Shown here piece by piece: positions 1 to 6,411 of a DNA stretch of 8,268 nucleotides. The DNA is from Flavobacteriaceae bacterium. Lineage in GTDB: Bacteria; Bacteroidota; Bacteroidia; Flavobacteriales; Flavobacteriaceae. The translations under genes and the position numbers were made by a program. The stretch is taken from the NCBI GenBank assembly GCA_018608735.1, contig JABAYZ010000158.1, forward strand, positions 1 through 8,268. Direction: 5' to 3'. The number at the start of each line of letters is the position of its first letter. The first letter of the stretch is position 1. The notes below the pieces were generated by a model. The model searched no databases, was not told the origin of the DNA, and saw only the letters and a list, made by a program, of their open reading frames with translations.

Positions 1-40
1 CTACAAATTCGTCTTGTACAAATTTAATTAAGGATTCCAT
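1..40 (-). CDS. rplS: 50S ribosomal protein L19, N-terminal fragment (cut by window edge)
   Basis: Reading the minus strand from the ATG at 40-38 gives MESLIKFVQDEFV, and the frame stays open to the left edge. This matches the usual start of flavobacterial bL19, a large-subunit protein at the interface with the 30S subunit. Only 13 codons are visible, so the call rests on the N-terminal sequence plus position: rplS commonly lies directly downstream of trmD, as here. It is separated from trmD by 138 bp that contain an inverted repeat and a -7-like box, so it probably has its own promoter. The rest of the gene, including the conserved core, lies outside the window. Confidence 0.75.
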   Translation of the reverse strand, partial: MESLIKFVQDEFV

Positions 41-113
41 GTTTATGGTTTTTTATAGATGTATTCGAAACAACATTCACGATGATCGCCAGAGGTTAAC
101 CCGAAATTGGCTG
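41..113 (-). promoter_or_regulatory. Candidate structured 5' leader of rplS
   Basis: If transcription starts just downstream of the -7 box at 114-121, rplS has a leader of about 70 nt. Read on the minus strand, it can form GCCA/UGGC enclosing a self-complementary GGUUAACC, then AUGU/ACAU around a UUCGAA core just before the start. Helices are short and I cannot compute their stability. Leaders that bind their own product are known for several ribosomal protein genes. I recall that one has been proposed for L19 in Flavobacteria but cannot confirm a match here. Confidence 0.3.
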
Positions 114-121
114 CAAATATA
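114..121 (-). promoter_or_regulatory. Bacteroidota-type -7 box upstream of rplS
   Basis: The minus strand reads TATATTTG, a full match to the TAnnTTTG -7 consensus of the Bacteroidota primary sigma factor. It lies about 73 nt upstream of the rplS ATG, downstream of the trmD stop codon. I see no clear TTG/TTTG -33 element 17-20 nt further upstream, so strength is uncertain. Confidence 0.4.
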
Positions 122-145
122 AGTAAAAAGTAAATTATAGAATGT

Positions 146-170
146 GTATTGTAAAAAAACTTTACAGTAC
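146..170. repeat. AT-rich inverted repeat between trmD and rplS
   Basis: Two 10-nt arms (GTATTGTAAA at 146-155 and TTTACAGTAC at 161-170) flank a 5-nt centre. They pair fully in plus-strand RNA with one U-G wobble, but carry one C/A mismatch in the minus-strand RNA in which trmD is transcribed. The repeat begins 9 nt past the trmD stop. It could be a weak processing or termination hairpin for trmD, but no U-tract follows on the minus strand, or it could be a protein-binding site. Confidence 0.4.
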
Positions 171-178
171 ATGAATTT

Positions 179-856
179 TTAATCTTCTAACAGATCTGGT
201 CGGCGCTTCTTGGTGCGTTCAAGGGCTTGTTCTTCTCGCCATTTTTCTATTTTTGGGAAATTCCCACTTACCAAAAGTTCTGGAACCTTCCAGCCCTTAT
301 AATCTCGTGGTTTTGTATAAATTGGCGGTGCTAATAACCCGTCTTGAAACGAATCGGTAAGTGCCGATGTTTCATTTCCTAAAACGCCGGGGATGAGACG
401 TATAATAGTATCACAAAGTACAGCAGCTCCTAGTTCGCCACCAGAAAGCACATAGTCGCCTATAGATATTTCTTTTGTAATAAACTGATCGCGCACACGT
501 TGATCTACGCCTTTATAGTGTCCACACAACAGAATCAAATTACCTTTCATGGAGAGTTGATTGGCAATACCCTGATTTAATGTTTCGCCGTCGGGTGTCA
601 TGTAAATCACGTCGTCATAGTCCCGTTCGGATTTTAATTTAGAAATACATTTGTCGATAGGTTCGATCATCATAACCATGCCAGCACCACCACCAAATTG
701 AGTGTCATCAATGGACTTATAGCTGTCGGAAGTAAAGTCTCGTAAATTATGAAAATATACACTTACTAAGCCAGCATCGATGGCACGCTTTAAAATGGAC
801 GCTTCAAATGGACTTTTAAGTAATTCTGGTAAAACCGTAATAATGTCTATACGCAT
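179..856 (-). CDS. trmD: tRNA (guanine-37-N1)-methyltransferase TrmD
   Basis: TrmD uses S-adenosylmethionine to make m1G at position 37 of tRNAs with G36G37, which prevents +1 frameshifting in the cytosol. The 225-residue protein has the family landmarks in order: [12 protein letters not shown] (51-62), [12 protein letters not shown] (109-120) and [16 protein letters not shown] (129-144), the last two forming the trefoil-knot SAM pocket. TALTDS-like SALTDSF follows, where Asp168 fits the proposed catalytic aspartate, then PPIYTKP and a C-terminal arm. The ATG start gives the expected [12 protein letters not shown]. It lies 40 bp downstream of the GAPDH gene on the same strand and upstream of rplS. 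A box reading TATCTTTG in the 40-bp gap may give it its own promoter. E. coli TrmD is about 255 residues; the shorter length is mostly a shorter C-terminus, and all core motifs are intact. Confidence 0.97.
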   Translation of the reverse strand: MRIDIITVLPELLKSPFEASILKRAIDAGLVSVYFHNLRDFTSDSYKSIDDTQFGGGAGMVMMIEPIDKCISKLKSERDYDDVIYMTPDGETLNQGIANQLSMKGNLILLCGHYKGVDQRVRDQFITKEISIGDYVLSGGELGAAVLCDTIIRLIPGVLGNETSALTDSFQDGLLAPPIYTKPRDYKGWKVPELLVSGNFPKIEKWREEQALERTKKRRPDLLED

Positions 857-873
857 CTGCTAAATTTAAAGCC

Positions 874-881
874 CAAAGATA
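874..881 (-). promoter_or_regulatory. Possible -7 box for trmD
   Basis: The minus strand reads TATCTTTG, matching TAnnTTTG, in the 40-bp gap between the GAPDH stop and the trmD start. It would give a leader of roughly 13-17 nt. No -33 element is evident, and read-through from the GAPDH gene is equally possible. Confidence 0.27.
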
Positions 882-896
882 ACAAATTCAAAAAAC

Positions 897-2345
897 CTAG
901 TAGTATGTGAAGCGCCTTACTTTAGCAATGTATTTTGCCAATCGAACCACTTGATGACTATAGCCAAATTCGTTGTCATACCATATATATAGGATTATAT
1001 TTTTTCCATTTGGACTCACAATCGTTGCTTTACTGTCATAAATGGCTGGTGCAGTACTGCCTACTATATCGCTAGATACAAGTTCGTCGTTGAATTCATA
1101 TTTGATTTGTTCGACCAAAGCTCCAGACAGTGCCGCGGTTTTGATCAAATTGTTTATCTTTTTTAAAGTCGTTGTTTTATTAATTTCAAGGTTTAATATG
1201 GCCAAACTTCCATTTGGAACGGGCACCCGAATCGCATTGGATGTAAGTTTGTTTTCTAAAGAGGGCAGAGCTTTGCTGACTGCTTTCCCGGCCCCAGTTT
1301 CAGTGATGACCATATTAAGTGCTGCGGCACGTCCTCTTCTGTATTTAGAGTGCATATTGTCCACCAAATTTTGATCGTTTGTATAGGCATGGATAGTTTC
1401 GAGATGGCCCTGAACCACTCCTAATGAGTCTTCAATAACTTTTAAAATAGGGGTAATGGCATTGGTTGTACAAGAGGCTGCAGAAAAAATAGCGCCACTT
1501 TCTGGAGTGTATTCTAAATGGTTCACGCCATGCACAATATTTGGAATGCCTTTTCCTGGTGCGGTTAACAATACGTTTTTAGATCCCTTAGCAGTTAAAT
1601 GTCTTTGAAGTGCTTCTTGGTCTCTAAAGGCTCCTGTGTTGTCAATAATTAAAGCCTCGTTTATATCATAGGCAGTATAGTCAATGTCTTCGGGGTTTGC
1701 AGCGGATATGATGAAAACGGTCATTCCATTGATGTTTAATGCTTGTGATTTAGTATCCACTCTAACAGTACCAGGAAAGTCGCCATGAACAGAATCACTT
1801 CGCAATAGTGCGGCTCTTTTTTCTAAAATAGTAGGGGTTATTTTACCTCTAGTGACGATTGCGCGCAATCGCAATTGACTTCCACTTCCAGATTTTCCCA
1901 TGAGTTCTCGGGCAACCAAACGGCCAATGCGACCAAAGCCATAGAGTACCACATCTTTGGGTTCAAGCTGTGGCTGCTGTTTAGCAGCTTTTAATTTTTT
2001 TAAAAGAAAGGAATATGAATTATGGTTAGAGATGTCTTCATTGTGAAATTCGAAGGTTAATTTTCCAATATCTAATTTTGATGCTGGAAGGTTGAGCAGT
2101 TTAATGGCTTGCGCCATTTCTACAGAATCAAAAATGGAGATGGGTTTGTTGACAAATTCGCCCGCATATTCGTGGAGTTTTAGAATTTCGCTAACATTCC
2201 GATCTATCAATTGGTTTCGGAATAGGACTAATTCGATTGTGCTGTCATACCATAAATCACTGACAATTTTAATGAATTCGACGGCTGCTTTTCTGCGGTC
2301 GGATTGGAACGCAATTTCGGAATCGTAGGTAGGTTTCAAAGCCAT
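897..2345 (-). CDS. Glyceraldehyde-3-phosphate dehydrogenase, long form with N-terminal extension
   Basis: This is a phosphorylating GAPDH, interconverting glyceraldehyde-3-phosphate and 1,3-bisphosphoglycerate. At 482 residues it is about 150 longer than the classical enzyme. Residues 1-130 are an extra, largely helical-looking domain. The Rossmann core begins at YGFGRIGR (135-142), the active site is SCTTN with Cys292, and His319 lies 27 residues later as in the canonical Cys149/His176 pair. RVPVPNGS (373-380) and WYDNEFGY (455-462) are also present. The usual NAD-selective Asp after the second beta strand (AIND) is replaced by Thr165-Arg166 (AIVTR), and the Leu-Pro pair near position 187/188 of classical enzymes reads Asn330-Met331. 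Together these suggest NADP use, and perhaps a gluconeogenic or biosynthetic role; this is inference. The long form is familiar in Flavobacteria, which often also carry a normal-length gap gene. An htrA terminator upstream and a -7 box imply its own promoter; trmD follows closely. Confidence 0.93.
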   Translation of the reverse strand: MALKPTYDSEIAFQSDRRKAAVEFIKIVSDLWYDSTIELVLFRNQLIDRNVSEILKLHEYAGEFVNKPISIFDSVEMAQAIKLLNLPASKLDIGKLTFEFHNEDISNHNSYSFLLKKLKAAKQQPQLEPKDVVLYGFGRIGRLVARELMGKSGSGSQLRLRAIVTRGKITPTILEKRAALLRSDSVHGDFPGTVRVDTKSQALNINGMTVFIISAANPEDIDYTAYDINEALIIDNTGAFRDQEALQRHLTAKGSKNVLLTAPGKGIPNIVHGVNHLEYTPESGAIFSAASCTTNAITPILKVIEDSLGVVQGHLETIHAYTNDQNLVDNMHSKYRRGRAAALNMVITETGAGKAVSKALPSLENKLTSNAIRVPVPNGSLAILNLEINKTTTLKKINNLIKTAALSGALVEQIKYEFNDELVSSDIVGSTAPAIYDSKATIVSPNGKNIILYIWYDNEFGYSHQVVRLAKYIAKVRRFTYY

Positions 2346-2371
2346 TTAATTTGGGATTTAAAAAGTTTTTG

Positions 2372-2379
2372 CAAAAATA
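2372..2379 (-). promoter_or_regulatory. -7 box upstream of the GAPDH gene
   Basis: The minus strand reads TATTTTTG, a TAnnTTTG match, 26 nt upstream of the GAPDH ATG and downstream of the htrA terminator. A new start site is expected here because the upstream unit is terminated. There is no clear -33 TTG at the standard distance. Confidence 0.4.
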
Positions 2380-2413
2380 GAAGATTTCAAACGTTTTCGT
2401 AACTTTTTTGAAT

Positions 2414-2449
2414 AAAAAAAAATCCACCATTCAAAAATTGAATAATGGA
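2414..2449 (-). terminator. Intrinsic (Rho-independent) terminator of htrA
   Basis: On the minus strand, 25 nt after the htrA stop, a 12-bp stem (TCCATTATTCAA with TTGAATGGTGGA, two G-U pairs) encloses a UUU loop. A run of nine Ts on the transcribed strand (2414-2422) follows directly. The stem can be extended by four more pairs into the flanking AAAG/UUUU. In plus-strand RNA the two wobbles become C/A mismatches, so the structure is built for the minus strand only. Confidence 0.85.
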
Positions 2450-2474
2450 CTTTAAATGATGGTGAAATGGTAGT

Positions 2475-3872
2475 TTATCTAAAACGGTATACTACTTTTT
2501 CGCCGTTATTTTTGACTAACGCAATACGTAATACCTTATTGGAATATTTGTCCAATGCGCGTTGTGCATCTTCAATAGAATATATTTTTATATCGTTGAT
2601 AGCGGTAACCATATTTCCTTCATAAATGCCATCTAGTTCCCAATCTTTACGATGGGTTTCAGAGAGTTTTGAAAGTTGTAAGCCATACTTTAAGTCAAGT
2701 TTTTTAAGGTCTTCTTTTGTAGGTTCTTGTAAAATTCCTATGGTAGGAATGTCAATTGAAGTGCGTTTTTCCAAGGTAACCATTAGGACTTTTTGATTTC
2801 CCTCTCTTAGAATTTCGACTTCAACTTGATCTTTTGGACTTTTGGTGTTCAGAAATCCTTTTAAATCTGAAAATTTAGAAATCGTAACGCCATCGATACG
2901 TTGAATAATATCACCTTTTTGGATGCCCGCCTTTTCAGCACCAGTACCTTTTTGTACATCAGTCACAAAAAAACCTTCGGTTTGATCGGTATTATATGTT
3001 TTGGAGTTTTTACTATTGAGTTCTCTACCAATAACGCCCAAAATGCCATTTTGAACATTTCCAAACTCCATTAAATCTTCAACAACCTTACGTGCAATAT
3101 TACTCGGGACAGCAAATGAGTATCCTATATAGGAGCCTGTTTGTGATGATATAGCGGTATTGATGCCAATGAGTTCGCCATTAATATTCACCAATGCACC
3201 CCCAGAATTACCAGGATTTACTGCCGCATCGGTTTGGATAAACGACTGGGTGTTTTGCCCCGTCAAATCTCTGGACTTTGCACTTATAATCCCAGCAGTC
3301 ACTGTAGAATTTAAGTTAAACGGATTACCAACAGCTAAGACCCATTCACCAATTCGAGCGGTATTGCTATCGCCAAACGCCGTGTAATCTAAAGATTCAT
3401 TGGACTCTATTTTTAACAAAGCGATATCGGTATTGGGATCCGTTCCAATAAGTTCGGCGTCAAAAGTTTTGTTATCATTGGTCGTAATTTCTATCGATTG
3501 CGCACCGTCAATAACATGATTATTTGTAATGATATAACCGTCAGGTGAGATGATAACTCCTGATCCTGTTCCTATTTGTTGGTGATGCTTGGGGCGTCCA
3601 AAAAATAAATCTTCAAAACTGGTATAGCTTTTAGAGTGTGTTGTGTTTTTGACATGCACTACGGAATGCACTGTTTTATCTGCAGCAGTTGTAAAATCGA
3701 CATTGGTTCCGCCTTGTAATTTAGGGGTGTAATTAACAGGAAAAACGGTCGTAGTTATTTGAGGTTCAGTGGCTTTATTTGATGTAGGGTGTTCAAAAAA
3801 ATGTTTATAGGCCCCAAGGGTTAAAGCCCCGCCCAAAGCTGAAACGCCTATTAGTGTGAGAATTTTTTTCAT
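2475..3872 (-). CDS. HtrA/DegP-family serine endoprotease (Do-like) with two PDZ domains
   Basis: This is a periplasmic protease and chaperone that degrades misfolded envelope proteins. The 465-residue protein starts with a hydrophobic segment (about 4-22) that is a signal peptide or membrane anchor; there is no lipobox Cys and no clear signal-peptidase site. The trypsin-like domain (about 65-265) carries the full triad: His119 in TNNHV, Asp149 in TDIALL and Ser223 in PGNSGGAL. PDZ1 spans about 275-370, with the GILGV carboxylate loop and GIQKGDII. A second, more divergent PDZ follows at about 375-465 (GIYEGNMVTAINDIKI). Length and layout match DegP/DegQ, so I give no letter-specific symbol. 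It is divergent from dapF and shares a 123-bp intergenic region. TTG-N17-TAAAATTG upstream is a plausible promoter overlapping a palindrome, and a strong terminator follows, so it is probably monocistronic. Confidence 0.95.
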   Translation of the reverse strand: MKKILTLIGVSALGGALTLGAYKHFFEHPTSNKATEPQITTTVFPVNYTPKLQGGTNVDFTTAADKTVHSVVHVKNTTHSKSYTSFEDLFFGRPKHHQQIGTGSGVIISPDGYIITNNHVIDGAQSIEITTNDNKTFDAELIGTDPNTDIALLKIESNESLDYTAFGDSNTARIGEWVLAVGNPFNLNSTVTAGIISAKSRDLTGQNTQSFIQTDAAVNPGNSGGALVNINGELIGINTAISSQTGSYIGYSFAVPSNIARKVVEDLMEFGNVQNGILGVIGRELNSKNSKTYNTDQTEGFFVTDVQKGTGAEKAGIQKGDIIQRIDGVTISKFSDLKGFLNTKSPKDQVEVEILREGNQKVLMVTLEKRTSIDIPTIGILQEPTKEDLKKLDLKYGLQLSKLSETHRKDWELDGIYEGNMVTAINDIKIYSIEDAQRALDKYSNKVLRIALVKNNGEKVVYRFR

Positions 3873-3919
3873 GGATTTAATTTTTAATTCGTTTACTATA
3901 ACTTTAAAATTAATTATTT

Positions 3920-3938
3920 ATTGAATTTAAATTTCAAT
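3920..3938. repeat. 19-bp imperfect palindrome at the predicted htrA start site
   Basis: ATTGAA (3920-3925) and TTCAAT (3933-3938) are perfect inverted arms around TTTAAAT, which is itself nearly symmetric. The element overlaps the end of the candidate htrA -7 box and sits where transcription of htrA would begin. It could be an operator, but the AT-rich setting makes chance palindromes common. Confidence 0.35.
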
Positions 3939-3962
3939 TTTAACGCTCTTTTAACAGCCCAA
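3935..3962 (-). promoter_or_regulatory. Candidate htrA promoter
   Basis: On the minus strand TTG (3962-3960), a 17-nt spacer and TAAAATTG (3942-3935) resemble the Bacteroidota -33/-7 pair with one mismatch in the -7 box. The spacing equals that of the promoter candidate before the lysozyme-like gene at 6412. It would give a leader of about 55 nt. Confidence 0.4.
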
Positions 3963-3980
3963 CTTACAGGATAATATTCT

Positions 3981-3988
3981 TATATTTG
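3981..3988 (+). promoter_or_regulatory. -7 box immediately upstream of dapF
   Basis: TATATTTG is a full TAnnTTTG match and ends only 7 nt before the dapF ATG. Since the start site normally falls a few bases past this box, the transcript would have almost no 5' leader. No -33 TTG is seen at 17-20 nt upstream. Confidence 0.42.
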
Positions 3989-3995
3989 TTTTAAT

Positions 3996-4775
3996 ATGAC
4001 ACATACATTTTATAAATATCAAGGAACAGGTAATGATTTTGTGATGATCGATAACCGATTGGGAGGATTTGATAAAAATAACTTGGAATTGATTGCACAC
4101 TTGTGTCAACGTCGTAAAGGGGTTGGTGCAGATGGTTTGATTCTTTTAGAGTCTGAATCCGATTATGATTTTAAAATGGTATACTTTAATGCCGATGGAA
4201 ATGAAAGCACCATGTGTGGAAATGGCGGCCGCTGTATTGTTGCCTTTGCTAATTTTTTAGGAATTATAGAAAACACAACACGATTTATAGCTATTGATGG
4301 ACCGCATTTAGCGACTATTAATAAGGACTATATTGAGTTGAAAATGCAAGATGTTTCTGCGATTGCTTCCAATGAGCACTACCATATTCTTGACACGGGA
4401 TCTCCACATTATGTGGCAGTCAAATCAGGTTTAGAGGCTATTGATATGACTATTGAGGGGGCTAAAATTCGATATGACGCGCCTTTCAATCTTAGCGGTA
4501 TTAATGTAAATTTTGCTGAAAAAATTAATGAAGATAGCTTTGCTATTCGCACCTATGAACGTGGGGTAGAAGCAGAGACTTTGTCTTGTGGAACAGGAGC
4601 TACAGCCGTAGCTATTGCAATGTTTCATTCTAAACATACTACATCCAAAACAATTAAGCTGCACACTCAAGGTGGAATTTTACAAGTTCGATTTGAACCG
4701 CTTTCTTCTTCGTATTCTGACGTGTGGTTATGTGGCCCAGCAAAACAGGTTTTTAAAGGCGATTTAGAATGGTAG
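3996..4775 (+). CDS. dapF: Diaminopimelate epimerase
   Basis: DapF converts LL-diaminopimelate to meso-diaminopimelate in the cytosol, the last step before the lysine branch and the source of the DAP residue in peptidoglycan stems. The PLP-independent two-base mechanism uses two cysteines, both present: Cys74 in TMCGNGGRC and Cys198 in LSCGTGATA. The N-terminal KYQGTGNDFVMID, the GVGADGLI loop, SPHYV and ERGVEAETL are also diagnostic. At 259 residues it is slightly shorter than the E. coli enzyme (274) but complete, with two similar halves. It heads a tight plus-strand cluster. Its last codons overlap the acetyltransferase start by 7 nt, and mltG follows, so a precursor gene and a peptidoglycan-cutting gene are probably co-transcribed. 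A -7 box lies directly in front of the ATG. Confidence 0.97.
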   Translation: MTHTFYKYQGTGNDFVMIDNRLGGFDKNNLELIAHLCQRRKGVGADGLILLESESDYDFKMVYFNADGNESTMCGNGGRCIVAFANFLGIIENTTRFIAIDGPHLATINKDYIELKMQDVSAIASNEHYHILDTGSPHYVAVKSGLEAIDMTIEGAKIRYDAPFNLSGINVNFAEKINEDSFAIRTYERGVEAETLSCGTGATAVAIAMFHSKHTTSKTIKLHTQGGILQVRFEPLSSSYSDVWLCGPAKQVFKGDLEW

Positions 4776-5296
4776 CACTAGAAGCTAAACGCATCAATTT
4801 AAGAGGTTTAGTGCTTGAAGATTTAGCATTTTTATATATGATAGAAAATGACCTATCTCTTTGGGAATTAAGTCAAACTGAAACCCCTTTTTCTAAGGAT
4901 ATATTACAACGCTATTTAGAAACGGCTCAATTAGATATAAAAGAAATCAAACAGTTAAGGCTCGTGATCACATCCAAATCCAATGAACCTATGGGTTTTA
5001 TTGATCTTTTTGATTTTGATGCTCAAAACAAGCATGCTGGAGTAAGTATTGTGTTGATGAAAACTCATCGAGGGAAAGGTTATGGGAAAGCCGCTCTATT
5101 GACGCTTATGGATTATTGTTTTTTAGATTTAGGTCTTCATCAAATATATAGTAATGTTTTAGAAGATAACACGGCTAGTATTGGATTATTTGAATCCGTT
5201 GGGTTTGAAAATATAGGACTTAAAAAAGAGTGGCGATTCTATAATGGAAGCTACAAAAACGAATATTTATTTCAATTTATTAATCATGTACTTTAA
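4769..5296 (+). CDS. GNAT-family N-acetyltransferase (RimJ/RimL-like)
   Basis: The 175-residue cytosolic protein has the GNAT fold: N-terminal INLRGLVLEDL typical of the RimJ/RimL/SpeG branch, motif A with the acetyl-CoA pyrophosphate loop RGKGYGKAAL (101-110), and NTASIGLFESVGF (about 134-146) with the conserved Asn and the late tyrosine-rich strand. It transfers an acetyl group from acetyl-CoA to an amine, but the acceptor cannot be read from sequence; a ribosomal N-terminus, a polyamine or a cell-wall metabolite are all possible. The start ATG lies inside the last dapF codons (ATGGTAG) and its end overlaps mltG by 11 nt, so translation is probably coupled to both. The context is cell-wall synthesis, but that does not prove a wall substrate. 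Confidence 0.88.
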   Translation: MVALEAKRINLRGLVLEDLAFLYMIENDLSLWELSQTETPFSKDILQRYLETAQLDIKEIKQLRLVITSKSNEPMGFIDLFDFDAQNKHAGVSIVLMKTHRGKGYGKAALLTLMDYCFLDLGLHQIYSNVLEDNTASIGLFESVGFENIGLKKEWRFYNGSYKNEYLFQFINHVL

Positions 5297-6329
5297 AAAA
5301 ATAGCAATTGCAATCGTTCTCATTGGACTGGTAGGTGCAGGGATTTTCTCCTACTTTATTTATTCAGTGATGCTCGTGCCCAATACGAGTTTTAATTCTA
5401 AAGAAGCCTATATTTTTGTGGCATCTAATGCAACATTTAAAGACGTACGCTCAGATTTGGAGCCGCTTTTAAAAGATATTGAAACATTTGAGACGCTTGC
5501 CAAACAAAAAAAATATGTAAACAACATCAAGGCAGGGCGGTTTCGTATTACAAAAGACATGACTAATAATGATATTATTAATTCCATTCGAAGTCGTAAT
5601 TTACCTATCAAGCTCGCTTTCAATAATCAACATTCATTAGCGGAATTAGCCTCTCGAATATCCAATCAAATTGAAGCCGATAGTACCGCTTTAATAACCG
5701 CTTTTACCGATAAAGAATTTTTAGATACTCATGAATTTACAGCAGCAAATGCGCTTGGCATGTACTTGCCCAATAGCTATGAGTTTTTCTGGAACACTTC
5801 TGCAACCACCTTTAGAAATCGAATGTTGAAAGAGTACAATCGTTTTTGGAATGCTAGCCGTTTAGAAAAAGCAAAATCTACAGGCCTAACCCCCAGCGAA
5901 GTGTTGATACTTGCGGCTATTGTGCATGAAGAGTCTAAACAACCATCTGAACAAGCGCGAATCGCAGGCGTATATATAAATCGTCTAAATAAGTCTTGGC
6001 CATTACAAGCGGATCCAACACTCAAATTTGCAGCCTATCAATTACCAGAGTATAAAAACACGATCATCAAACGTGTTTTAAATAAACATAAGTTGATCAA
6101 TTCACCCTATAATACGTACAAGTTTAAAGGGTTGCCACCAGGATTAATTGCTATGCCAGACTTAACTGCGATCGAGGCTGTTTTGAACTATGAGCACCAC
6201 TCGTATTTCTATTTTGCTGCGGATGCCCAAAGACCAGGATTTCATCAGTTTGCAAAAACGCTAAGTGGTCACAATCAAAATGCTAGAAATTATCAAGCCC
6301 ACCTGAACCGTCAAGGAATAAGAGAGTAG
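5286..6329 (+). CDS. mltG: Endolytic murein transglycosylase MltG (YceG-like)
   Basis: MltG is an inner-membrane lytic transglycosylase that cleaves nascent glycan strands and is thought to set their length. The 347-residue reading starts at the ATG at 5286, giving MYFKKIAIAIVLIG with a single N-terminal membrane segment (about 5-26), which is the family layout. An in-frame ATG at 5244 would add 14 residues inside the acetyltransferase gene and put polar residues before the anchor, so I reject it. A LysM-like subdomain (about 40-92) precedes the catalytic YceG domain. Glu216 in IVHEESK aligns with the catalytic Glu of the usual IVEKET motif. AGVYINRLN, LQADPT and SPYNTYKFKGLPPGLI (273-288) complete the signature. 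It overlaps the upstream gene by 11 nt, consistent with translational coupling in the dapF unit. Confidence 0.95.
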   Translation: MYFKKIAIAIVLIGLVGAGIFSYFIYSVMLVPNTSFNSKEAYIFVASNATFKDVRSDLEPLLKDIETFETLAKQKKYVNNIKAGRFRITKDMTNNDIINSIRSRNLPIKLAFNNQHSLAELASRISNQIEADSTALITAFTDKEFLDTHEFTAANALGMYLPNSYEFFWNTSATTFRNRMLKEYNRFWNASRLEKAKSTGLTPSEVLILAAIVHEESKQPSEQARIAGVYINRLNKSWPLQADPTLKFAAYQLPEYKNTIIKRVLNKHKLINSPYNTYKFKGLPPGLIAMPDLTAIEAVLNYEHHSYFYFAADAQRPGFHQFAKTLSGHNQNARNYQAHLNRQGIRE

Positions 6330-6333
6330 TCTA

Positions 6334-6348
6334 TAGTATTGAATACTA
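6334..6348. repeat. 15-bp palindrome TAGTATT-G-AATACTA
   Basis: Perfect 7-bp arms flank a single central G, 5 nt after the mltG stop. With a one-base centre it would need at least two pairs open to form a hairpin, and no T-run follows, so it is a poor terminator. It overlaps the predicted -33 TTG of the next gene, a position suited to a repressor or activator site. Confidence 0.45.
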
Positions 6349-6374
6349 GGTAATTATATAAATTTGTATATTTG
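6339..6374 (+). promoter_or_regulatory. Promoter region of the lysozyme-like gene, with tandem -7 boxes
   Basis: TTG (6339-6341), a 17-nt spacer and TAAATTTG (6359-6366) fit the Bacteroidota promoter pattern. A second perfect TAnnTTTG match, TATATTTG, follows directly at 6367-6374. Either would give a leader of about 35-45 nt before the ATG at 6412. This suggests the gene can be expressed apart from the dapF-mltG unit. Confidence 0.48.
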
Positions 6375-6411
6375 TAATGTCTATTTTTTATTATAAGTTT
6401 AAAACATACAC

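Noticed and set aside
1042..1374. Plus-strand open frame of 110 codons
   Set aside because: It lies wholly within the GAPDH gene on the opposite strand and resembles no known protein.
2092..2328. Plus-strand open frame of 78 codons opposite the GAPDH N-terminal extension
   Set aside because: The minus-strand reading is continuous with a well-conserved GAPDH, and the plus-strand frame shows no domain or start context.
3160..3387. Plus-strand open frame of 75 codons opposite the htrA catalytic domain
   Set aside because: It mirrors the conserved protease core on the other strand, so the open frame is a by-product of that coding sequence.
4431..4670. Minus-strand frame rich in Cys, opposite dapF
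   Set aside because: The cysteines come from the reverse complement of dapF codons, and there is no regular metal-binding spacing.
5244..5285. Upstream in-frame ATG for mltG adding 14 residues
   Set aside because: It lies inside the acetyltransferase gene and adds polar residues before the membrane anchor. The ATG at 5286 gives the normal MltG start with Lys-Lys followed by the hydrophobic segment.
5408..6025. Two minus-strand frames (71 and 82 codons) opposite mltG
   Set aside because: They overlap conserved MltG domain coding sequence and have no recognisable content.
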